From: Loktanella sp. M215
Lineage (GTDB): Bacteria; Pseudomonadota; Alphaproteobacteria; Rhodobacterales; Rhodobacteraceae
Assembly (NCBI RefSeq): GCF_021735925.1
Contig: NZ_WMEA01000001.1
Coordinates: 1,119,001 to 1,183,000, forward strand
Direction: 5' to 3'
DNA length: 64,000 bases
Shown: positions 52,285 through 60,961 of the stretch, in pieces
How the letters are laid out: the number at the start of each line of letters is the position of its first letter
Position numbering within the stretch: the stretch's first letter is position 1
Translations under genes and position numbers: made by a program
The notes under the pieces: generated by a model
Database searches by the model: none
What the model was told of the DNA's origin: nothing
What the model saw: the letters and a program-made list of their open reading frames with translations, nothing else

Positions 52285-53337
52285 TCAGCGAATTGGTAAA
52301 GAATCCGCGACCAGATCATGCACCTTGCGCATGACGGTGGGTAATGACGCCGGTGAATAGGCCCCTGCAGCCACGAATTGCCCCCGGTCGGGGACTGCAT
52401 CCGTCGCCACGACGGCCCAGAGAATCACCAGTTCCAGATGGAAATGCGTGAATGTGTGCCGTGCCGTGGCGTCCAGCACCTGCCAGTCGGCCTGCACCGG
52501 GGGCGCAGGTTGCGGATCATCCGACCAGTCCGACCCCGGAAACCCCAGCATGCCCCCCAGCAGACCCTTTTCGGCCCGCGTTTCCAGCAACCACGCCCCA
52601 TCGGCGCGCCGCACGACGTAAGCGAATCCGCGCCGCACCGGCACCGCCTTCTTTGGCGTCTTCTTTGGCAGCATCGGTGCCGTCCCCGCGATCCGGCCCG
52701 CACAATCGTCGCGCCACGGACATATCCCGCAGGCCGGCGACTTCGGCGTGCAGATCGTCGCACCCAGGTCCATCACCGCCTGCGCATAGTCGCCGGGCCG
52801 CTCGTCTGGTGTCAGGGCGGCGGCCAGCGTCATCAACTCCGGTTTTGCCGCAGGCAAGGGCGTATGCACATCGTAAAGCCGCGCCATCACACGTTCCACA
52901 TTGCCGTCCAGCACCGTCTCGGGTCGGTCAAAGGCAATCGCCGCCACGGCAGAGGCGGTATAGGGCCCGATCCCCGGCAGCGTCAGCAGCGTCGCGTGAT
53001 CGGACGGAAATACCCCGCCATGATCCGCCACGACCGCGCGGGCACATTTCAGCAGGTTGCGCGCGCGGGCGTAATAGCCAAGCCCCGCCCAGGCGGCCAT
53101 GACATCGGCATCCTCTGCCGCTGCCAGATCGGCAACGGTCGGCCACAACCCGATGAATTTGCGCCAGTAATCGCGCACGGCGGCCACGGTGGTCTGTTGC
53201 AGCATGACCTCTGACAGCCAGACGCCATAGGGGTCAGGCAAGGCCCCCGCCTTGCGATCGCCGGGCGGCACGCGCCACGGCATGGACCGCGCATGGACAT
53301 CGTACCAGTCCAGCAGTTGCAATGATCGGTCACGCAT
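52285..53337 (-). CDS. mutY: A/G-specific adenine glycosylase
   Basis: 350 residues. The catalytic Glu is in 'GVWLSEVMLQQTTVAAV', the helix-hairpin-helix 'LTLPGIGPYTASAVAAIAF', Asp in 'VLDGNVERVMARLYD', and the 4Fe-4S cluster 'CTPKSPACGICPWRDDC'. A Nudix-like C-terminal domain ('TFTHFHLELVILWAV') reads the 8-oxoguanine partner. MutY removes A opposite 8-oxoG. It is divergent from the DUF721 gene. Confidence 0.93.
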   Translation of the reverse strand: MRDRSLQLLDWYDVHARSMPWRVPPGDRKAGALPDPYGVWLSEVMLQQTTVAAVRDYWRKFIGLWPTVADLAAAEDADVMAAWAGLGYYARARNLLKCARAVVADHGGVFPSDHATLLTLPGIGPYTASAVAAIAFDRPETVLDGNVERVMARLYDVHTPLPAAKPELMTLAAALTPDERPGDYAQAVMDLGATICTPKSPACGICPWRDDCAGRIAGTAPMLPKKTPKKAVPVRRGFAYVVRRADGAWLLETRAEKGLLGGMLGFPGSDWSDDPQPAPPVQADWQVLDATARHTFTHFHLELVILWAVVATDAVPDRGQFVAAGAYSPASLPTVMRKVHDLVADSLPIR

Positions 53338-53395
53338 AATTCATGCCCCCTCGCGCTGACTTGGCGTGCGGCACGACATAGACTAGACCGTGACC

Positions 53396-53911
53396 ATGAA
53401 ACAGCCACACCGCACCTCTTCCACCCGCGGCTTTTCCCGCGCCGTCACGCTGATGCAGTCGCGCATCCGCGCGGGCAGCGAAGGGCGCGGCTTTGCCGAG
53501 ACGCGTCTTTTGACCCATTGGGCCGAATTCGTGGGCGAACAGGTGTCCAGCGTGGCAACCCCGGTGAGCGTCAGCTACGGCCGCGGCGCGCTGGGCGCGA
53601 CCCTGACCTTGCTGACGACGGGCGCGAACGCCCCGATGCTGGAGATGCAGAAGCTGCAGATCCTCGAAAAGGTGAACGCCTGCTACGGCTACCGTGCCAT
53701 CGCGCGGGTGCGCATCACGCAGACGGCACCCACCGGCTTTGCCGAAGGGCGCGTGGCCTTTTCGCCCGCCCCGAAAGCACCCCCACAGCCCGACGCCGCA
53801 ACACAGGACCGCGCCCGCGCGGTTGCAAGCGGCGTCGCGAATGACGATCTGAGGACGGCACTGGAGGCTTTGGCCGCCAACGTCCTGTCAAAACACAAAA
53901 ACCGAACCTGA
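53396..53911 (+). CDS. DUF721 protein (DciA-like helicase loader)
   Basis: 171 residues from the ATG at 53396; a GTG two codons earlier is possible. 'LLTHWAEFVGEQVSSVATPVSVSYGRGALGATLTLLT' (described) and 'VNACYGYRAIARVRITQ' fit the DUF721/DciA domain, a KH-like fold that loads DnaB helicase in many bacteria that lack DnaC. The C-terminal 55 residues are low-complexity. Family membership is good; helicase loading is inferred. Confidence 0.75.
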   Translation: MKQPHRTSSTRGFSRAVTLMQSRIRAGSEGRGFAETRLLTHWAEFVGEQVSSVATPVSVSYGRGALGATLTLLTTGANAPMLEMQKLQILEKVNACYGYRAIARVRITQTAPTGFAEGRVAFSPAPKAPPQPDAATQDRARAVASGVANDDLRTALEALAANVLSKHKNRT

Positions 53912-53921
53912 GGTAAGTGAC

Positions 53922-54587
53922 ATGAAACGCAGAACCCTTCTCACCGCCGGTGGCGCCACGCTGGTCCTTGGCAGCGCCTTCGCGCTGAACCTGAACAGCC
54001 CGCAGAACAGCCTGCTGGTCGGCATGGCCAACGCCCAGACCGACACGCCGGCAGACCCCTCTGCCATCGCCGACATGACGATCGGGTCCGCCGACGCGCC
54101 GGTCAAGATCACCGAATACGCCAGCTTCACCTGCCCGCACTGTGCCGAATTCCACGACACCGTCTGGCCGCAGCTCAAGGCCGACTACATCGACACCGGC
54201 AAGGTGCAGTTCACCTACCGCGAGGTCTATTTCGACCGCTTCGGCCTTTGGGCCTCGATGATCGCGCGCTGTGGCGGGGAAATGCGGTTCTTCGGCATCG
54301 CCGACATGCTGTACGACAAGCAACGCGACTGGACCGCCGGTGGCGATCCCGCGAATATCGCGCAGAACCTGCGCAAGCTGGGCAAGACCGCCGGCCTGAC
54401 CGACGAGATGCTGGATACCTGCCTGAACGACGGGGCCACGGCGCAGAACCTCGTCGCCTGGTACGAGGCGAACGCCAAGGCGGACGACATCAACTCCACC
54501 CCGTCCTTCCTGATCGACGGTACGAAGTATTCAAACATGTCCTACGCCGACATGAAGAAGATCATCGACGACGCGATGCCAGCCTGA
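53922..54587 (+). CDS. DsbA-family thiol oxidoreductase
   Basis: 221 residues. N-terminal 'MKRRTLLTAGGATLVLGSAF' is a twin-arginine-like or Sec signal. The active site is 'ASFTCPHCAEFHDTVWPQLK', and the cis-Pro region 'STPSFLIDGTKY' is near the end. It oxidises or isomerises periplasmic disulfides, in the style of alphaproteobacterial DsbA/ScsC-like proteins. GAGGT precedes the ATG. Next gene overlaps by 1 base (TGATG). Confidence 0.87.
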   Translation: MKRRTLLTAGGATLVLGSAFALNLNSPQNSLLVGMANAQTDTPADPSAIADMTIGSADAPVKITEYASFTCPHCAEFHDTVWPQLKADYIDTGKVQFTYREVYFDRFGLWASMIARCGGEMRFFGIADMLYDKQRDWTAGGDPANIAQNLRKLGKTAGLTDEMLDTCLNDGATAQNLVAWYEANAKADDINSTPSFLIDGTKYSNMSYADMKKIIDDAMPA

Positions 54588-55696
54588 TGCGGCCCCTCGA
54601 AGGTCTGCGCGTCATCGAACTGGCGCGCATTCTGGCCGGCCCCTGGGCCGGTCAGACGCTGGCGGATCTGGGGGCAGAGGTCATCAAGGTCGAAAGCCCC
54701 GAAGGTGACGATACCCGTCGCTGGGGCCCGCCCTGGGTGGACCACGACGGCGAGCGGACGGCGGCCTATTTCCACGGCACGAACCGGGGCAAGACCTCTG
54801 TCACCGCCGATTTCCGCACGTCGGAAGGGCAGCAGCAGGTCCGCGATCTGGTCGCCAAAGCCGATATCGTGATCGAGAACTTCAAGGTCGGTGGTCTTGC
54901 GAAATACGGCCTCGATTATGCCAGCCTGTCGGAGATCAATCCGCGCCTGATTTACTGTTCCATCACCGGCTTCGGTCAGGACGGCCCCTACGCCCACCGT
55001 GCGGGCTATGATTACATCATCCAGGGTATGTCCGGCCTGATGTCGATCACCGGAGAGGTCGGCGGACAGCCGCAACGCGCCGGTGTCGCCGTGGCGGACC
55101 TGTTCACCGGCATGTATGCCAGCACAGCGATCCTCGCCGCCGTCCACCAGCGGCAGACGACGGGCAAGGGCCAGCAGATCGACATGGCGCTGTTCGATTG
55201 CGCGGTGGCCGTGATGGCCAATCAGGCGATGAACTACCTGACGACCGGGACGCCACCGACGCGGACGGGCAATACGCATCCCAACCTGACACCCTATCAG
55301 GTCTTCGATTGTGCCGACGGCCATATCATCATCGCCACCGGCAACGATTCCCAATACCGCAGGCTCTGCGCCGTGCTGGACCTGCCCGATCTGGCGGAAC
55401 ATCCGGATTTCATCACCAACCCGGACCGCGTCGCCCACCGCGACAGCCTGACGGACCTGCTGACGGCGAAGACGATCCTGCGCACCCGCGACGACCTGCT
55501 GGCCGCCTGCGAGGCGCACGGGATTCCCGCCGGTCCGATCAACGACATGGCACAGGTCTTTGCCGACCCGCAGATCGTGCATCGCGGCATGCAGGTCGAT
55601 CTGGATGGGGTGCCGGGGATGCGGACGCCGATCCGGTTCTCGGACGCGGACACGTCACCGCGCGGACCCGCGCCGCGGCAAGGTGGGGATAGTTAA
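54587..55696 (+). CDS. CaiB/BaiF family CoA-transferase
   Basis: 369 residues. 'LEGLRVIELARILAGPWAGQTLADLGAEVIKVESP' (described) opens the fold; the catalytic Asp lies in 'RAGYDYIIQGMSGLMSITG'; 'QQIDMALFDCAVAVMANQAM' follows. Class III transferases move CoA between organic acids. Acceptors cannot be named. It is translationally linked to the DsbA-like gene, an odd pairing probably of convenience. Confidence 0.88.
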   Translation: MRPLEGLRVIELARILAGPWAGQTLADLGAEVIKVESPEGDDTRRWGPPWVDHDGERTAAYFHGTNRGKTSVTADFRTSEGQQQVRDLVAKADIVIENFKVGGLAKYGLDYASLSEINPRLIYCSITGFGQDGPYAHRAGYDYIIQGMSGLMSITGEVGGQPQRAGVAVADLFTGMYASTAILAAVHQRQTTGKGQQIDMALFDCAVAVMANQAMNYLTTGTPPTRTGNTHPNLTPYQVFDCADGHIIIATGNDSQYRRLCAVLDLPDLAEHPDFITNPDRVAHRDSLTDLLTAKTILRTRDDLLAACEAHGIPAGPINDMAQVFADPQIVHRGMQVDLDGVPGMRTPIRFSDADTSPRGPAPRQGGDS

Positions 55697-55773
55697 CAAA
55701 TACCCCTCGTTTTACATAATATGTATCGCGTGCGAAACATTTGGAGTCTGAAATGTATTCGCGGGGGCCGGCG

Positions 55774-56775
55774 CTAGCGCGAGGTCGTCCGCTCCGACAC
55801 TGACAGCTGGTAGGTGAAGGCCTCCGGCTGGAAGTCCCGCCGCGCCTTGGCCTTCAACTGCGCCGGCACGACACTGTCGAGGATGAACGACCCGAATCCC
55901 TTGCGATCGGGCTGCTGGTCTATCCGGATGCCATGTTCGCGCCATTCAAAGTCGTATCCGCCCGTATCCGCCACCGTCCAGACGATATCCAACCGTCCGG
56001 TCGGGGATTTCAGCGCCCCGTATTTGACCGAATTGGTGGTCAGCTCGTGCACCGCGAGGGTCAGGATCTGCGCTTCTGTCGCGTTCATCACGATCGGTGT
56101 GCCGCTGACACTGACCTGTTCACTGCCAAGGTCGTGGTATTCCGCCAGTTCGCGCCCAACGATCTGGTCGATGGTGATGCCGTCCCAGTTGTCTCCGGTC
56201 AGGTAGGCATGGGTGCGCGACAGGGCCATCAGCCGCCCTTCGAACTTGGCCTCGAAATCCGCAAGATCCTCGGAATGGGCGGCCGTCCGCTTTACGGTGG
56301 CAGAGATCAAGGAGAAGATGTTGCGGACCCGGTGGTGCAGTTCGCTGGCCACCGTGTCCTTCAGCTGCTCTGCCATCACCTGCTGGGTGACGTCCTGCGC
56401 GTTCTGCACGACGTAGCGGATCTTGCCGTCGGACGAGACCACGGGATTGTGTTGGCAGGTCCACCAGATCTCTCGCGTCTGGCCGGTCGGCTGACCGTCG
56501 GAATCGAGGACGGGAATCGCATAGGGCACCGCGACAAGGGCGTTCGCCTCGCCGTCGAGGGCACGCTGTATGGCGTCCTTGAACATGGCCAGCCGGTCGT
56601 CATCCTCGGGAAAGATATCGAAGGCATATTTGCCCTTGATGTCATCGAGTTGCCTGTTCACGGAGGCCAGATATTGCGATGACGCGGCCACGATGTTCAT
56701 GTCTCGGTCCAGCACCAGACAGGGCGCTGGCAATTGCCGGAACAGCGCGTCCCATTCCATCGTGGTCTCTGGCAT
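55774..56775 (-). CDS. PAS-HWE/HisKA_2 sensor histidine kinase, soluble
   Basis: 333 residues without membrane helices. A PAS domain (about 12-130, 'LPAPCLVLDRDMNIVAASSQYL') is followed by the kinase: phosphorylatable His in 'VASELHHRVRNIFSLISATV', N-box 'LAVHELTTNSVKYGAL' and the short 'WREHGI' that names the HWE class. The PAS lacks the Cys of a LOV domain, so light sensing by flavin is not supported. No response regulator is adjacent. It lies beside the photopigment cluster but on its own. Confidence 0.85.
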   Translation of the reverse strand: MPETTMEWDALFRQLPAPCLVLDRDMNIVAASSQYLASVNRQLDDIKGKYAFDIFPEDDDRLAMFKDAIQRALDGEANALVAVPYAIPVLDSDGQPTGQTREIWWTCQHNPVVSSDGKIRYVVQNAQDVTQQVMAEQLKDTVASELHHRVRNIFSLISATVKRTAAHSEDLADFEAKFEGRLMALSRTHAYLTGDNWDGITIDQIVGRELAEYHDLGSEQVSVSGTPIVMNATEAQILTLAVHELTTNSVKYGALKSPTGRLDIVWTVADTGGYDFEWREHGIRIDQQPDRKGFGSFILDSVVPAQLKAKARRDFQPEAFTYQLSVSERTTSR

Positions 56776-56919
56776 CGCTTTCTAGACTCTCCTGCTGCCC
56801 GACCGATCAATTGGACTGGCATTGATGGGCGTCGTCTGCACCAGTTCCGGTTGCAACGACGTCAATCACTGTGTCCCATCGAAACGGCAAGACTTCAAGA
56901 CCGGTCAAAGGCCGTGGTG

Positions 56920-57450
56920 TCAGGTCGCAAGAGCCTCGCCGAAGATCGCAGCGGCATGCTCGGCCAGATAGATGCGCAGCCATGGCGTGAAAAGCGCTGG
57001 TGTCGTCGTAATCTCGCGCCGCAGGTCCGAGAGGGACACCCAGCGGGTTGCCATGACTTCATCGGGATTGGGGGCGAGGGGCAGGCGGGCGGGGGCCTGC
57101 GCCAGATAGACCTCGACCACCTCGTGTTCGATCAGGCCACCGCCCACATCGGCGCGGTATTCAATCCGGTCCCGGTGGGTCAGGGTCAGCCCGGTGATGC
57201 CCAGTTCCTCGTCCAGACGCCGGGCGGCGCAGGCCGCCGAGTCCTCGCCCCAGGCGGGATGGGTGCAGCAGGTGTTCGCCCAAAGGCCTGGGGTGTGGTA
57301 TTTCGACAACGCGCGCTGCTGGATCAGCACATGATCGCCCCGCATGACGAAAACGCTGATTGCCTTGTGCCGCAGGCCCTTGACGTGGGCCTCCAGCTTT
57401 TCGACGGGCGTCAGCGTGCCGTCGATCCATGCGGGGATCATCACGGTCAT
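56920..57450 (-). CDS. idi: Isopentenyl-diphosphate delta-isomerase, type 1
   Basis: 176 residues of the Nudix-type Idi. 'KAISVFVMRGDHVLIQQRALSKYHTPGLWANTCCTHPAWGE' (described) contains the catalytic Cys and metal His, and 'AARRLDEELGITG' the Nudix-like Glu helix. It interconverts IPP and DMAPP for carotenoid and phytol supply. In Rhodobacter the same gene (ORF176) follows bchP. The start overlaps the bchP stop (ATGA). Confidence 0.92.
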   Translation of the reverse strand: MTVMIPAWIDGTLTPVEKLEAHVKGLRHKAISVFVMRGDHVLIQQRALSKYHTPGLWANTCCTHPAWGEDSAACAARRLDEELGITGLTLTHRDRIEYRADVGGGLIEHEVVEVYLAQAPARLPLAPNPDEVMATRWVSLSDLRREITTTPALFTPWLRIYLAEHAAAIFGEALAT

Positions 57451-58628
57451 GTGCGGGTGACGGCCACCAGCCCAGAGAGGTGGGCGAGGTTCTTGATGCC
57501 GATCTTGAGGTGCGCCATGGGTCGTGCCTTTACCAGTGATTTGTTCATATAGGCCTCGAACGTCAGCTTTTGAACATCCACGTCGTGACAGAGCGAGACA
57601 AACCGCTCTCGCCGCTCGTCGGACTTGTAATAGGCGTTCTGCATCGCGCCAAGGACGCGGAACACCTGCTTGTGTTCCTTCATGAACAGGCGGCGGGCGA
57701 GTTGCAGATCCTTGATCCGGCCGGTGCGCAGTTTTGCTGCGGCCGCTGTCGCAGCGACCCGGCCACCGACCATGGCGTAATAAATCCCTTCACCGGAGGA
57801 CGGTGCCACAACGCCTGCCGCATCGCCCGCCAGCACCACGTCGCGGCCGTTGTCCCAGCGGTCCAGCGGTTTCAGCGGGATCGGCGCGCCTTCGCGGCGG
57901 ATCGTCTTGCAGTCGGTCAGCCCGTGGGCCGCGCGCAGGTCGGCGGTGGCCTGTTTCACGTCGACGGATTTCACCAGCGATCCCATACCGATACTGGCCT
58001 GACCGCCGTGCGGAAAGATCCAGCCGTAGAAGTCGGGGGAAATCTTGCCGTCGTAGATCACGTCGCAGCGGGTGGGGTCGTAGGTGGCCGTCTTGGTCGG
58101 CGCCACCACGATCTCGTGGTAGGCGATGACGTAGGGGATCTTGTCGCCGCCGGGCACGCATTGGGCCGCGACCTTGGACCGGGCGCCGTCGGCGCCGATG
58201 ACCAGCTTGGCAGACAGGGTCTTTTCCGTGCCGTCCGCCTTGTCGCGATAGACGACATGGGTGCCGTCTGCATCGCGGGTGATCCTGACGAAGGTGCCTG
58301 CGATCAGGTCAGCCCCTGCGGCCACCGCGCGGTCGCGCAAGAAGACGTCGAAGTGTTCGCGGTCCACCATGCCGACGTAGCCATCCTCGATCGGGATGTC
58401 GACGTGACGCCCCGAGGGGGACACCATGCGGGCGGTGGTGATTTTCGCCACGATCTGGCTGTCGGGGATGAAGAAATCCGCGATCAGGCGGGGCGGGATC
58501 GCACCGCCGCAGGGCTTGATCCGGCCAAGGCGGTCCAGCAGGGCCACCCGGTGGCCGGACCGGACCAGATCGTCAGCGGCTGTTGCACCGGACGGGCCAC
58601 CGCCCACGACGACGACATCATATTGCAT
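57447..58628 (-). CDS. bchP: Geranylgeranyl diphosphate / geranylgeranyl-bacteriochlorophyll reductase
   Basis: 393 residues. 'DVVVVGGGPSGATAADDLVRSGHRVALLDR' (described) binds FAD; 'KPCGGAIPPRLI' and 'IYDGKISPDFYGWIFPHGGQASIGMG' (described) are typical of ChlP/BchP. It reduces three double bonds of the geranylgeranyl tail to phytyl. GGGAG precedes the ATG at 58628. The frame remains open far upstream (to 59696) but that part is antisense-like overlap with the carrier gene and not coding. Confidence 0.92.
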   Translation of the reverse strand: MQYDVVVVGGGPSGATAADDLVRSGHRVALLDRLGRIKPCGGAIPPRLIADFFIPDSQIVAKITTARMVSPSGRHVDIPIEDGYVGMVDREHFDVFLRDRAVAAGADLIAGTFVRITRDADGTHVVYRDKADGTEKTLSAKLVIGADGARSKVAAQCVPGGDKIPYVIAYHEIVVAPTKTATYDPTRCDVIYDGKISPDFYGWIFPHGGQASIGMGSLVKSVDVKQATADLRAAHGLTDCKTIRREGAPIPLKPLDRWDNGRDVVLAGDAAGVVAPSSGEGIYYAMVGGRVAATAAAAKLRTGRIKDLQLARRLFMKEHKQVFRVLGAMQNAYYKSDERRERFVSLCHDVDVQKLTFEAYMNKSLVKARPMAHLKIGIKNLAHLSGLVAVTRT

Positions 58629-58630
58629 GG

Positions 58631-59914
58631 TTATTCTCCCGGAACGAGGTTGGCTGTGATGACCGGCTTGCGGTCCATGATGCGGGCCGCCATGGCGGCG
58701 GCGGCGAGGAAGAGGGTGGCCTCGAACAGAAAGACGCTGCCGAAGGCGGAGGTGTCTTGGGTGGTCAGGCGGAGGACGTCGACGAGGGCGGCACCCGACA
58801 GCCCGCCGAAGCCCGCCGCAAGGGCCTGTGCGGCGCCCCAAAGGCCCATGCGCGTGCCTTCGCGGCGGTCGCGGCCCTGACCCGCCAGTGCCATCATCGA
58901 CCCGATGGCGGCGACGGCAAAGACGCCGTTGAAAAAGCCGAGTGCGACGGTGACAGGGACCAGCGGTGCGCCCGGTCCCATGGGGCCGATCAGCGCGAGG
59001 GCGGCGAGCGATAAGGCGGACCCGATGCAGCCCGCCACGACCCAGCCGCGCAATCCGCCGATCTTGAAGCCTGTGGCGAGGATGCCGACGCAGAGCATGC
59101 CCATGAAGGTGCCGCCGTTCTGGGCGCCTGACAGCGAGGTCGATTGGCCTGGCGTGAAGCCGAAGACGAGGCCGGCGTATGGCTCCAGAATCAGTTCCTG
59201 CATGAAGTAGGCGGTCATCGACAGGAAGACGAAGAGGGTGAAATTGCGCGCGCGCCGCTCGGACCAGACTTCGCGCAGGCCGTCGCGGAACCGGGTGGGG
59301 TCGGGCTCCGTGACCGCGATCAGGCGACGCTCGACCCCCCAGACGGCGAGGATGGTCAGCAGGATCGCGGCGCAGGTGACGGTAAAGACGACCTCCAGCA
59401 GCAGGGCGGGGGTGTAGGGGGTCAGAAGCGCGCCGACGGTGCCGGCGGTGACGGCGATACCGAAGATCATCATCAGCCATGTGACCGTGGCGGCCCCGGC
59501 GCGGCGGTGGGGGGCGGTGGTGGTCGCGATCAGGGCCAGCAGGGATGTGCCCGAGGCACCGACGCCGAGGCCGATCAGGGCGTAGGCGATGATCGAGACG
59601 CCCATGCCCAGCGCGAAGGATTGCGGGAAGATCAGGATCGCGCCCGTGGCCATCAGCGCGCCGCAGGCCAACGCCACCATTCCCCCGATGATCCATCGGG
59701 TGCGCTGGCCGCCCGCGTCAGAGGCGAAGCCCCATTTCGGGCGCGAGAGCTGGATGCCGTAATGCAGGGCGACCAGCATCCCCGGCACGACGGCGGCGAG
59801 CGAGAGTTCCACCACCATCAGGCGGTTCAGGGTCGATGTCGTCAGTACGACGATCGCGCCAAGGCACATCTGCACGAGGCCGAGGCGGACGATCTGAAAC
59901 CATGAAAGCTGCAT
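58631..59914 (-). CDS. PucC-like / BCH2-type carrier (ORF428)
   Basis: 427 residues with 12 hydrophobic helices. 'LVQMCLGAIVVLTTSTLNRLMVVEL' (described) is the family start; the MFS relatives PucC, LhaA and Bch2 all share it. In Rhodobacter a 428-residue homologue lies between bchG and bchP, exactly as here. It is thought to help bacteriochlorophyll delivery or light-harvesting assembly. GGAG stands six bases before the ATG. It follows the bchG stop by one base. Confidence 0.9.
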   Translation of the reverse strand: MQLSWFQIVRLGLVQMCLGAIVVLTTSTLNRLMVVELSLAAVVPGMLVALHYGIQLSRPKWGFASDAGGQRTRWIIGGMVALACGALMATGAILIFPQSFALGMGVSIIAYALIGLGVGASGTSLLALIATTTAPHRRAGAATVTWLMMIFGIAVTAGTVGALLTPYTPALLLEVVFTVTCAAILLTILAVWGVERRLIAVTEPDPTRFRDGLREVWSERRARNFTLFVFLSMTAYFMQELILEPYAGLVFGFTPGQSTSLSGAQNGGTFMGMLCVGILATGFKIGGLRGWVVAGCIGSALSLAALALIGPMGPGAPLVPVTVALGFFNGVFAVAAIGSMMALAGQGRDRREGTRMGLWGAAQALAAGFGGLSGAALVDVLRLTTQDTSAFGSVFLFEATLFLAAAAMAARIMDRKPVITANLVPGE

Positions 59915-59915
59915 G

Positions 59916-60818
59916 TCAGGCTCCGATCTGGCGCAAGGCAAAAGCGGCGATCATCATGCCGCTGATGTAGAAGAGGATACCCATGCCCTGATACCACTGC
60001 GCCTTGCCTTCGGGGTCGCGGAGCAGGGTGCGCATGGCGGCGATCTGGATGGCGGTCAGGGCGGCGATGGCAAGCGCATGCAGCGGTTTGTCCCAGAGGG
60101 TCAGCAGGGCGATGACGGCGAGTTGCGGGACGATCATCGCGGCACAGGCGATGCGGGCGGCGCGGTCGGGGCCAACCATGACGGGCAGGGACCGCAGGCC
60201 CATCTGCCGGTCGCCCTTGATCGCCTTGAAATCGTTGAGGGTCATGATGCCGTAAGCGCCAAGGCCGTAGAGTGTCGCGACGCCTATCACCTGCGGCGAT
60301 GGCGTGCCCGACGCGAGGACGGCGGCCCCCGTCACCCATGGCAGCGTTTCATAGGCAAGACCGCACAGCAGCGGGCCCCAGATGCCAGACCGTTTGGCGC
60401 GGACAGGCTCGACCGAATAGGCCCAGGCGGCGGCGCAGGCGAGGATCGTGGCACCGAAGACGAAGGGGCCGAGATACCAGCCGACGGCAAGCGACAGGAC
60501 GGTCATGCCCTGCGCGATCCACAGGCCCCAGCGGCCGGGGATGCGGCCGGACGGAATGGGCCGGTCCGGTTCGTTGATCGCGTCGACGTGGCGGTCGCAC
60601 CAGTCGTTGGCGGCCTGGCTCATGCCGCAGGTGATCGGACCCGCCAGCAGGACGCCCAGCGCGATCAGGCCCCAGTCGGCGCTGGCCGCGACCGAGACCG
60701 CGCCGCAGAGGTAGGCCCACATCGGCGGGAACCATGTCCACGGCTTGAGCAGGCGCGCGACGGCAGCGGGCGCGGGAAAGCGGCGGGACGCGACAGGTGT
60801 GTGGACGGTGATGCTCAT
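59916..60818 (-). CDS. bchG: Bacteriochlorophyll synthase (prenyltransferase)
   Basis: 300 residues with about nine hydrophobic helices. The UbiA-type diphosphate-binding motif is 'MSQAANDWCDRHVDAINEPDRPIPSG' (described), the second 'YGIMTLNDFKAIKGDRQMGLRSLP'. BchG attaches geranylgeranyl to bacteriochlorophyllide. No clear ribosome site precedes the ATG at 60818, and the likely transcription start is only a few bases upstream. Two PpsR-type palindromes flank that promoter. First gene of bchG-carrier-bchP-idi. Confidence 0.92.
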   Translation of the reverse strand: MSITVHTPVASRRFPAPAAVARLLKPWTWFPPMWAYLCGAVSVAASADWGLIALGVLLAGPITCGMSQAANDWCDRHVDAINEPDRPIPSGRIPGRWGLWIAQGMTVLSLAVGWYLGPFVFGATILACAAAWAYSVEPVRAKRSGIWGPLLCGLAYETLPWVTGAAVLASGTPSPQVIGVATLYGLGAYGIMTLNDFKAIKGDRQMGLRSLPVMVGPDRAARIACAAMIVPQLAVIALLTLWDKPLHALAIAALTAIQIAAMRTLLRDPEGKAQWYQGMGILFYISGMMIAAFALRQIGA

Positions 60819-60821
60819 GAG

Positions 60822-60839
60822 TGTCAGTTTAGTTAGACA
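60822..60839. promoter_or_regulatory. PpsR/CrtJ-type operator 1
   Basis: TGTCAGTTTAGTTAGACA fits TGT-N12-ACA exactly, with dyad symmetry TGTC...GACA. On the bchG strand its first six bases (TGTCTA) sit where a -10 would be. It ends four bases before the bchG ATG. Confidence 0.78.
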
Positions 60840-60856
60840 GTTACGCGTTCGGCAAG

Positions 60857-60874
60857 TGTAAACTTGAGCTGACA
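60857..60874. promoter_or_regulatory. PpsR/CrtJ-type operator 2
   Basis: TGTAAACTTGAGCTGACA again fits TGT-N12-ACA. On the bchG strand it ends in TTTACA, a -35-like hexamer, exactly 17 bases from the TGTCTA of operator 1. A repressor pair here would cover both promoter elements. Confidence 0.75.
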
Positions 60875-60961
60875 CATATTGGTGCGGGGCAGGTCGGCAT
60901 TGCATGCTTTTCGGGCGCGATGCACTGTGTCGCCGGAATGATTTGAAAAAAGGCGTCTGAC

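Noticed and set aside
53338..56919. A replication origin at the skew switch
   Set aside because: Gaps between genes are 58-144 bases and I see no cluster of DnaA boxes, so an oriC cannot be called from this sequence.
58629..59696. N-terminal extension of bchP
   Set aside because: The reading is out of frame with the carrier gene on the same strand and Arg/Gly/His-rich; bchP has its own ribosome site and the family-typical start at 58628.
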